Shown: positions 1 through 5,016 of the stretch, piece after piece
How positions within the stretch are numbered: the first letter of the stretch is position 1
Layout: each line of letters starts with the position of its first letter
From: Bifidobacteriaceae bacterium
GTDB lineage: Bacteria > Actinomycetota > Actinomycetes > Actinomycetales > WQXJ01
Direction of reading: 5' to 3'
Assembly (NCBI GenBank): GCA_031268115.1
Contig: JAIRXV010000340.1
Location: 1-5,016, forward strand
DNA length: 5,016 nucleotides
Program-made: the position numbers and the translations under genes
The notes under the pieces: generated by a model
What the model saw: only the letters and a program-made list of their open reading frames with translations
Told to the model about the DNA's origin: nothing
The model's database searches: none

Positions 1-28
1 ACCCACCGAACCCACCGAACCCACCGAA
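1..28. repeat. 9-bp tandem repeat, three copies, inside the transporter gene
   Basis: The unit cccaccgaa is present three times without change at 2-10, 11-19 and 20-28, and base 1 (a) matches the last base of a further copy to the left. On the gene strand the unit is ttcggtggg and encodes Ser-Val-Gly repeats in the predicted cytoplasmic loop between helices 6 and 7. Because the unit is a multiple of three, gain or loss of copies would change loop length without breaking the frame. The array is cut by the window edge, so its full copy number is not visible. Confidence 0.85.
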
Positions 29-669
29 GCCCCGGCCCCGCCCTCGGCTTCCTTAGCACCGTAGGCCTTGAGGCCAACGCAGGCCGGAGTGAGCCGGACC
101 ACGAAGATACTGAACGGCAACACCACGACAGCGCTGATCAACGCCATCATCAGGTACGCCCTGCGCCAGCCCATGCCGGAGATGAAAGAGGTCCCGACCG
201 GCCCCATGATGGCCCCACCCAGTCCAGAGCAGGCCATTGCGATGCCCATGGCCAGGCCTTTCTTGGCGACAAACCAGTTGTTTATCATCAACGGTGCGGG
301 CATGAGCAGCACGAAGGCCGCGGCCACACCCATCACAACGGCCGCGATGTACCACTGGTAGACCGCGTTGAACTGCGACATCAGCGCGAACGGACCCACC
401 GTGAACAGGTACGCGACGGTGAGGATCAGCCGCATGTCGATGCGGGGCAGCAGCCGTCCAGCGAGGGGCATGCCAGCGGTCATCGCCACCGCGAAGATGG
501 TCATGTAGATGGCCAAGTCGCCCCTGCCGACCCCCAGGTCGGTGGAGACGGGGGCGAGAAAAATCCCCGCGGAGTTGGACAGGATCCCGAGGGCGCCGGC
601 CTGGAGAGCGCAGCACGCGACGAGGATTGCCCAGGCCCGGTGTGGGCCTTTGGACGTGGTTGTAGTCAT
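1..669 (-). CDS. MFS transporter, N-terminal half (partial at left edge)
   Basis: This is a membrane permease of the major facilitator superfamily, probably for uptake or exchange of a small organic anion. The visible 223 codons start at ATG 669-667 and run in frame to the window edge without a stop. Six hydrophobic segments can be placed at about residues 13-38, 50-74, 80-99, 105-129, 138-163 and 171-191. Between segments 2 and 3 is the MFS loop GRLLPRIDMR (71-80); NWFVAKKGLAMGIA (131-144) and GWRRAYL (167-173) are typical of the segment 4-5 and 5-6 regions, and VGLKAYGA (198-205) resembles the end-of-segment-6 motif of the oxalate/formate antiporter-like group. After it begins a Gly/Ala/Ser-rich central loop with SVG repeats. 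A GAGG at 677-680 lies 7 nt before the ATG. The gene follows the CoA-transferase by 19 nt, so it probably imports that enzyme's substrate; this is inference. The family call is firm; the substrate is unknown. The C-terminal six helices lie outside the window. Confidence 0.9.
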   Translation of the reverse strand, partial: MTTTTSKGPHRAWAILVACCALQAGALGILSNSAGIFLAPVSTDLGVGRGDLAIYMTIFAVAMTAGMPLAGRLLPRIDMRLILTVAYLFTVGPFALMSQFNAVYQWYIAAVVMGVAAAFVLLMPAPLMINNWFVAKKGLAMGIAMACSGLGGAIMGPVGTSFISGMGWRRAYLMMALISAVVVLPFSIFVVRLTPACVGLKAYGAKEAEGGAGASVGSVGSVG

Positions 670-688
670 GTCATTGCCTCAGTTCTTG

Positions 689-3097
689 TTACTTGGGCTC
701 TTGGAGAACACCGGACGCGATGTACTCCTCGATCTGCTCGGGGCTAAGTTCCAGCAGGTCAGCGGCGATCTGCCGGGTGTTCTCGCCTTGGGCGGGCACA
801 TAGCCCATGGGCGGGGTCGGGATAGTTGTCGAGACAGCTTCGGCGGCCAACGCCTCCACGGAGTCGATTCCCGGATAGTGCGAGAACATGGCGAAGGCGC
901 CGCGAGCGATGAGTTGAGGATCGTCCAGCACGTCCTGGGTGCGATACATGTACGATGCCGGAACCCCGGCCCCTTGCAGCCTCGCCATGGCCTCGTGCTT
1001 CTCTTGTCCGCCAGCCCAGGCCGCCACGGCCGCGTCGATCTCGGCCCGCCGAGCGATGCGCCCTTGGGCGGTGGCCAGATCGGCCTGATCGATCCACTCG
1101 GGATGGCCGACCACTCGCGCGACGCCCGCGAATTGTTCCGCGGACTGGGAATCCACCGCCAACCATTCGTCGTCTCCGGCCAACGCGAACAGGCCGCGCG
1201 GGGCGTCGGTGTCGCGTTCGTTGCCGACCGCCGCGACCGTTCCCGGGAACAGGGAATCCTTGGCGAGCCAAGCGCCGAGGGCGTTGAAGATGACGTCGAC
1301 TTGGGCCACACCCACTCGGCCGCCGCGCCCGGTGCGCCGCCGGCGCAGCAGTTGCGCCAGGTGCCCGACGGCGAGCAGGCGCGAACTGGGTTGATCCGGA
1401 TAGATCGTGACGGCATCGGCGATCCCTGGGTTCTGGTCGGGGTAGCGCCACGCCAGACTCAACCCTGCGCTTGCCCGCACCAAGGGGCCGTATCCGCCGC
1501 GCGAGGCCCACGGTCCGTGGTTGCCGAACGCGGACGATTCAGACAGAACGATTCCAGGGTTGTGAGCGGCGAGGACCTCGAAGCCCAAGCCCAGGCGATC
1601 CATCGTGCCGGCCTTGAAGTTGGTCAGCACGAGATCGGATTTCTCGATTAGTTTGAGGAACAGCGCACGGCCTTCCTCGGTGCGCAGGTTGACCCCCAGG
1701 GACCGCTTCGAGCGCGCCATGTAGGCGAACGCGAGACCGTAGGGGGACTTTGGATCCATGGTTTGGCGCGAGCCGTCGGGGAACTCTCGGCTTTCCACCT
1801 TGATGACATCCGCGCCGTAGTCCGCGAACAGCCGTCCGAGTTCGCCCCCAGCGACGATGACGCCCAGGTCCAACACCCGCAACCCCGCCAAGGGCCTGTC
1901 TACCGGCCCCGTAGCATCCACGGGCTTGTGCGGCACGGGTGCGGGTGCGCTGGCCAGTGCTAGCACGGCTTCGCGTCCGGAATCGGGATCGCCCATGAGC
2001 GGCGGCAGCGGGCCCTTTGCGTTGTCGATCTCGATCGCTTGGGTGGGGGCCGTCACGCTCAGGCCCGGGGCGAGTTCCAGCACGGTGAAGGCCCCGGCCT
2101 CCGCGAAACCGGGTTCCTTACTCAGTTCTTCCACGGTTGCCAGGCCCGCTATCGGCACTCCGAGTTTCTGACCTTCATCGACTGCCTGCGCCCGTGTCTT
2201 GGGCGCGAACAGCTTCTCGTAGTACGGGGTCAGGACCTGCGGATGCCCAAACCGCTGACCGATGGAGTTCCACTTCGGGTCCGTCAGTTCTTCCGGCGAT
2301 CCCAGCCATTGCAACATGCCCTGCCACTGCCGAGGCGACAGAACGCAGATCCTGACGTAGCCATCGGCGGCCTTGAAGATCGGGTACAGGTGGCGTCCCT
2401 CGGGCCGGCCCCGCGGGATGTCCCGCGGCGGTTGCATCGACGTGTTTGAGCTGGCCGATCCGATTTGAGGATCGAAAATGTTCACCAAGGCGTGCTGGAT
2501 GGAGAAGTCCGTCCGACCACCGCGGCCGGTGGTGACCGCGATGTAGTACGCCAGCATCGTGTCCCACGCCGCCTGCGCGGACGCCGCCACGTACGGTAGG
2601 GGCTCGGGCAGGAGCAGCGGCTCCGGTGTCTCCGGGAAACCCGACCGGGACAGGACCGAGGAGGCGGCGGAGTGGACGTCCGGCGTGCCGACCCAACCGG
2701 CGTGTGGGCCTTCGCCGCCGAAGTCTGAGACCGCGGTGTGAACCAGGGTCGGGTTGAGTGCGGCGATTCGCTCCGGACCTAGGCCCGCGGCGGCCAGCCC
2801 GGATGTCGCCGGGGTCTCAATCAAGATGTCGGCTCGGACCAACAAGTCCTTCGCCAGGGCCACGTCGCTCGCCTTGGCCAAATCCAACGCAATCGACTTC
2901 TTGCCCCGGTTGTTCAGCGCGAAGTCCAGGCTTACGCCGTCCACTACGGTGCCGCGGGTGCGCCCAGGTGCGCCGCCAGGCGGCTCAACCCGCACCACAT
3001 CCGCTCCCAAATCGGCCAGAAAACGCCCAGCCAGCTCGGTCCCAGTATCGACCAAATCGATTACAAGAACACCCGCTAAAGGGCGCACTTCATCCAT
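689..3097 (-). CDS. Fused two-domain class III (CaiB/BaiF family) CoA-transferase
   Basis: The family moves coenzyme A between carboxylic acids in the cytoplasm through an enzyme-bound aspartyl intermediate. This protein is 802 residues from ATG 3097, about twice a usual 380-430 residue member, and holds two complete copies. Copy 1 begins LAGVLVIDLV (about residue 7) with LADLGADVVRVEPPGG; copy 2 begins LAGLRVLDLG (about 404) with FADYGADVIKVE; an Ala/Pro-rich linker lies at about 380-402. Both carry the TGRGG motif (about 190-194 and 589-593). Twenty-one residues before that motif's Thr, the usual catalytic Asp position, copy 2 has Asp568 (YPDQPSSR) whereas copy 1 has Tyr169, so the C-terminal half is probably the catalytic one. 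The start was chosen over an in-frame GTG at 3139 because AAAGG sits 7 nt before the ATG and the extra 14 residues are polar and outside the fold. Location behind FixBCX suggests activation of a substrate for a CoA-level redox pathway. DddD (DMSP CoA-transferase/lyase) shares the fused layout; the substrate here is unknown. Confidence 0.93.
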   Translation of the reverse strand: MDEVRPLAGVLVIDLVDTGTELAGRFLADLGADVVRVEPPGGAPGRTRGTVVDGVSLDFALNNRGKKSIALDLAKASDVALAKDLLVRADILIETPATSGLAAAGLGPERIAALNPTLVHTAVSDFGGEGPHAGWVGTPDVHSAASSVLSRSGFPETPEPLLLPEPLPYVAASAQAAWDTMLAYYIAVTTGRGGRTDFSIQHALVNIFDPQIGSASSNTSMQPPRDIPRGRPEGRHLYPIFKAADGYVRICVLSPRQWQGMLQWLGSPEELTDPKWNSIGQRFGHPQVLTPYYEKLFAPKTRAQAVDEGQKLGVPIAGLATVEELSKEPGFAEAGAFTVLELAPGLSVTAPTQAIEIDNAKGPLPPLMGDPDSGREAVLALASAPAPVPHKPVDATGPVDRPLAGLRVLDLGVIVAGGELGRLFADYGADVIKVESREFPDGSRQTMDPKSPYGLAFAYMARSKRSLGVNLRTEEGRALFLKLIEKSDLVLTNFKAGTMDRLGLGFEVLAAHNPGIVLSESSAFGNHGPWASRGGYGPLVRASAGLSLAWRYPDQNPGIADAVTIYPDQPSSRLLAVGHLAQLLRRRRTGRGGRVGVAQVDVIFNALGAWLAKDSLFPGTVAAVGNERDTDAPRGLFALAGDDEWLAVDSQSAEQFAGVARVVGHPEWIDQADLATAQGRIARRAEIDAAVAAWAGGQEKHEAMARLQGAGVPASYMYRTQDVLDDPQLIARGAFAMFSHYPGIDSVEALAAEAVSTTIPTPPMGYVPAQGENTRQIAADLLELSPEQIEEYIASGVLQEPK

Positions 3098-3104
3098 GGA
3101 AGTA

Positions 3105-3109
3105 CCTTT
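3105..3109 (-). promoter_or_regulatory. Ribosome binding site deciding the CoA-transferase start
   Basis: AAAGG on the minus strand lies 7 nt upstream of ATG 3097-3095. The alternative GTG at 3139-3137 is preceded by a pyrimidine-rich stretch (ttcaccttttctac) with no purine-rich site. This favours the 802-residue form over the 816-residue form. Confidence 0.6.
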
Positions 3110-3133
3110 ATTGTCCACAGTATCTTCTTTCTG

Positions 3134-3154
3134 TTTCACGTAGAAAAGGTGAAA
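3134..3154. promoter_or_regulatory. Inverted repeat TTTCAC-N9-GTGAAA, possible operator
   Basis: Perfect 6-bp arms at 3134-3139 and 3149-3154 are separated by 9 nt, in the only sizeable gap of the operon (3098-3183), 37 nt upstream of the preferred CoA-transferase start. This stretch is A+T-richer than the genes around it. The spacing would suit a dimeric repressor or activator binding site; as an RNA hairpin it would be weak and has no T-run, so it is not a convincing terminator. A 21-bp dyad with 6-bp arms can occur by chance, so this is tentative. Confidence 0.3.
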
Positions 3155-3170
3155 TGGTGCGTGGAGTTAG

Positions 3171-3182
3171 GCGTTGGAACGC
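3171..3182. repeat. Short dyad GCGTT-GG-AACGC after fixX
   Basis: Five-base arms at 3171-3175 and 3178-3182 flank a 2-nt centre, one base beyond the fixX stop codon. The 2-nt centre is too short for a stable RNA hairpin loop, so if it matters it would be as a protein-binding half-site pair. It may be chance. Confidence 0.2.
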
Positions 3183-3183
3183 T

Positions 3184-3468
3184 TCACCCCTCGCGATAGC
3201 GGATCCCGAACGATCCGCGCGGGTAATGCCAGGTCAAGACCCCGGCAGGGGCCAGCACCAGGCACGTGCCGCATTCGAGGCAGGCGGCGTATTCAATTCC
3301 AACCGAACCGTCCGGTTGGGCGGTATAGACATGCGCGGGGCAGACGGCCTCCAATATTTTGCCCGCACCCGTGCGCTTTGCTGCGACCTGATCTATTTCG
3401 ATATGGCTGAGCTCCTCATCCAGCTGATAGGAATTGCGTCCAAGACGTTCGGCAAGTGAAAGGGTCAC
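3184..3468 (-). CDS. fixX: FixX-type ferredoxin-like protein
   Basis: This 94-residue protein is the small iron-sulfur partner of FixC; together they correspond to the single-chain ETF:quinone oxidoreductase of mitochondria, and pass electrons from the FixAB flavoprotein to quinone. The four cysteines in the protein are Cys43 (in VCPAHVY) and Cys63, Cys66, Cys69 (in CLECGTC), the ligand set expected for one [4Fe-4S] cluster. The C-terminus, YPRGSFGIRYREG (82-94), is the characteristic FixX tail, and the N-terminal NSYQLDEELSHIEID also fits. Length matches the family. The GTG start at 3468-3466 overlaps the fixC stop by 4 nt (GTGA), pointing to coupled translation, with GAGG at 3474-3477 five nt upstream. 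There is no second CxxCxxC set, so it is not a two-cluster ferredoxin. The call is secure; the direction of electron flow is not shown by the sequence. Confidence 0.93.
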   Translation of the reverse strand: MTLSLAERLGRNSYQLDEELSHIEIDQVAAKRTGAGKILEAVCPAHVYTAQPDGSVGIEYAACLECGTCLVLAPAGVLTWHYPRGSFGIRYREG

Positions 3469-4769
3469 AGCGCCCTCACCCCCGCCAAACCGTCCCCCGC
3501 AACTTTGCTCAGACCGATACCGGAACCCCGCAACGCCCCCCAGGCCACACTGGCCAAGTGGCGCCGCGGCCTGCGATCGTGGAGGAACGCACCTCGCAGC
3601 ACGGATGCGGCCAAGTCGCCATACGCTCCGTAGAGCCGGCGGCGTTCGAGGAAGGCCGGGGCCTTGGCATAGGTCTCCATGTCCTTCCCCACGAACGAAG
3701 CGAAAAGCCGCCGTCTGTAGTCGGCGCCGATTCCCGCCGCCTCACCGTTCGCTTGGCCCGCGGCGATGGCCTCAGCGGCCGCCGCTCCGGACGCCATCGC
3801 CAAGTCCATGCCGCGGACCGTCAGCCCCGTGTTCAAGGTCAGGCCGGCGGCATCGCCGACCACCACGAGGCCATCCATTGCGATCTCGCCCACCATGGCG
3901 AGCCCGCCCTCGGCTACCAGGTGGCAACCGTATTCGAGCAGTTCGCCGCCCTTGAGATAGGGGGCAACCAGCGGGTGGGCCAAGAAACGGTCGTGGACAT
4001 CGCTCGACGTCTTGCCAGAGGCGGCCAAATCGTCCAGACGCAGAACCACGCCTATGGAGACCGACTCCCGGTTGGTGTACAGAAAACCGCCGCCGCCGAT
4101 CCCTTCGGTGCAGTCCCCGACCACCGCGAAAGCGGCACCTTCGTGGCCCGAGACCCCGAAACGGGCCTCAATGGCGGCCGCGTCGAGCGCAACGGTCGAT
4201 TTGATCCCAACGGCCAGCTGGTTTGGCCGCGGGGCCGAACGCAAACCCGCCGCCCGCGAAAGAAAGGAGTTAACGCCATCGGCGGCCACCACGTGGTGGC
4301 ATCGAAGCGTGTCTCCCCCGGCCTCAACGCCAAGCACCCGGCGCTGGCCGCCCGCGTCCTCAATTACCAAGCGATCCACGCGAACCCCGGGCATGACCAT
4401 CGCACCGGCGGACTCACATTGCGCCGCCAACCATGGGTCGAGACGCGCCCGCAGCACCGACACGGCATTGCCCTCAAGGGCTTGGTCGCGGTAGTCGATC
4501 GCGACCCCCGAACCGGCGTTCAGGAACTGCACGACATTGCGGGTGATGACACGCTCCACGGGAGCGTGCGCCAGGAAACCGTCGAACAGGTCCGTCGCTG
4601 CGTGGGTGTAGAGCACCCCTCCGGACAGGTTCTTCGCTCCGGGCGTGTCCCCGCGGTCGATCACGATCACGCTGAGGCCGGCTTGGGCCAGCTTCAGGGC
4701 GGCCGCGGTTCCAGCGCATCCTGCGCCGACTACCACAACATCGGCGTCCACGTCTGGCGTCGTGTCCAT
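3465..4769 (-). CDS. fixC: FixC-type FAD-dependent ETF:quinone oxidoreductase
   Basis: This 434-residue flavoprotein accepts electrons from the electron transfer flavoprotein FixAB and, with FixX, hands them to the membrane quinone pool; in FixABCX complexes it is the quinone-facing arm. The FAD Rossmann motif VVVVGAGCAGTAAAL is at 11-25 with the ribose-binding acidic residue Asp38 in VIVIDRG. PGAKNLSGG (43-51) is typical of FixC, VVAADGVNS is at 160-168, and the second FAD segment VVVGDAAGLTLNTG (302-315) is followed by RGMDLAMASG (319-328). No transmembrane helix is evident; attachment to the membrane would be peripheral. Length is normal for FixC (about 430). ATG at 4769-4767 is 8 nt after the fixB stop, with GAGG overlapping that stop. 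The missing C-terminal iron-sulfur part of ETF-QO is supplied by the adjoining fixX. Geranylgeranyl-reductase-type flavoproteins share the fold, but the neighbours settle the assignment. Confidence 0.93.
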   Translation of the reverse strand: MDTTPDVDADVVVVGAGCAGTAAALKLAQAGLSVIVIDRGDTPGAKNLSGGVLYTHAATDLFDGFLAHAPVERVITRNVVQFLNAGSGVAIDYRDQALEGNAVSVLRARLDPWLAAQCESAGAMVMPGVRVDRLVIEDAGGQRRVLGVEAGGDTLRCHHVVAADGVNSFLSRAAGLRSAPRPNQLAVGIKSTVALDAAAIEARFGVSGHEGAAFAVVGDCTEGIGGGGFLYTNRESVSIGVVLRLDDLAASGKTSSDVHDRFLAHPLVAPYLKGGELLEYGCHLVAEGGLAMVGEIAMDGLVVVGDAAGLTLNTGLTVRGMDLAMASGAAAAEAIAAGQANGEAAGIGADYRRRLFASFVGKDMETYAKAPAFLERRRLYGAYGDLAASVLRGAFLHDRRPRRHLASVAWGALRGSGIGLSKVAGDGLAGVRAL

Positions 4770-4777
4770 GGCGAACC

Positions 4778-5016
4778 TCAGCCGCTCAGGGCGGCGGTGA
4801 TCGCCGGCACGATGGCATACAAGTCGCCGACGATCCCGTAGTCCGCGACGCGGAAGATTGGGGCCTCCCCATTCTTGTTGATCGCTACGATACAGCCGGA
4901 GGACTGCATCCCCGCGAGGTGCTGTATCGCGCCTGAGATGCCGCAGGCGATATAGAGCTTGGGGCGCACCGTCGTTCCGGTCTGCCCGACTTGGAAGCGC
5001 TTGTCGATCCAGCCGC
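4778..5016 (-). CDS. fixB: Electron transfer flavoprotein alpha subunit (FixB/EtfA), C-terminal end (partial at right edge)
   Basis: Only the last 78 codons are present; the gene continues past the right edge. This is the FAD-binding C-terminal domain of the ETF alpha subunit, which shuttles electrons between flavin dehydrogenases and FixCX. The FAD signature is complete: QVGQTG, then LYIACGISGAIQHLAG, then IVAIN about seven residues on, matching the ETF-alpha pattern L-Y-[IV]-[AT]-x-G-[IV]-S-G-x-[IV]-Q-H. APIFRVADYGIVGDLYAIVP follows, as usual near the end of the subunit. The gene stops with TGA at 4780-4778. It is probably cotranscribed with fixC, 8 nt downstream, and a beta subunit (fixA) should lie upstream outside the window. 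The Cys in YIACGISG is a position more often Val, Leu or Ala. Whether the complete FixAB is electron-bifurcating cannot be judged without FixA and the N-terminal part. Confidence 0.95.
   Translation of the reverse strand, partial: GWIDKRFQVGQTGTTVRPKLYIACGISGAIQHLAGMQSSGCIVAINKNGEAPIFRVADYGIVGDLYAIVPAITAALSG

Noticed and set aside
53..616. Minus-strand 187-codon frame overlapping the transporter gene
   Set aside because: Its translation is Arg/Gly/His-rich without hydrophobic segments, while the frame starting at 669 gives six membrane helices and MFS motifs.
509..1651. Long plus-strand open frame (380 codons) opposite the CoA-transferase and transporter genes
   Set aside because: It is antisense to a clearly conserved coding region, its translation has no recognisable domain, and such frames are common opposite G+C-rich genes.
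3134..3154. Intrinsic terminator between fixX and the CoA-transferase gene
   Set aside because: The stem would have only six pairs, half of them A-T, and no T-run follows it in the direction of transcription.
3184..3468. Possible loss of an iron-sulfur ligand in FixX, because CLECGTC is not followed by the usual ferredoxin Cys-Pro
   Set aside because: In FixX and ETF-QO the fourth ligand is the upstream Cys of CPAxVY; it is present here as Cys43, so the ligand set is complete.
3456..4841. Long plus-strand open frame (461 codons) opposite fixC
   Set aside because: It mirrors the whole of fixC, which has full FAD motifs and family-length protein; the antisense translation is rich in Arg, His, Gly and Gln with no motif. 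It is a codon-bias shadow.

Overview
The window is one unbroken run of minus-strand genes in G+C-rich DNA (roughly two thirds G+C by eye, codon third positions mostly G or C). Two of the candidate starts are GTG, and start sites carry GAGG- or AAAGG-type ribosome binding sites. This fits a high-GC bacterium, possibly an actinomycete, but nothing here fixes the taxon. No RNA gene, insertion sequence, CRISPR array or convincing terminator was seen.

In transcription order (right to left) the genes are: the C-terminal end of an electron transfer flavoprotein alpha subunit (FixB type, 4778-5016, running off the right edge); a FixC-type FAD-dependent ETF:quinone oxidoreductase (3465-4769); a FixX-type ferredoxin-like protein (3184-3468); a gap of 86 nt with two short dyads; a large fused class III (CaiB/BaiF) CoA-transferase (689-3097); and the N-terminal half of a major facilitator superfamily transporter (1-669, running off the left edge). 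Gaps are 8 nt, a 4-nt overlap, 86 nt and 19 nt, so this reads as a single operon, with the 86-nt gap the only place for an internal promoter or operator.

The likely joint job is uptake of a small organic acid or betaine by the transporter, activation to a CoA thioester by the CoA-transferase, and transfer of electrons between an acyl-CoA-level redox step and the quinone pool or a low-potential acceptor through FixABCX. It resembles the cai/fix carnitine system in its parts (CaiB-type enzyme plus FixBCX), but the CoA-transferase is a double-length fusion and the transporter is MFS rather than BCCT. The substrate cannot be read from the sequence. FixA would be expected just beyond position 5016.

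Most notable points: the two halves of the CoA-transferase differ in the active site, with an aspartate at the expected catalytic position only in the C-terminal half; a 9-bp in-frame tandem repeat lies in the central loop of the transporter at the left edge; and a TTTCAC-N9-GTGAAA inverted repeat precedes the CoA-transferase gene.
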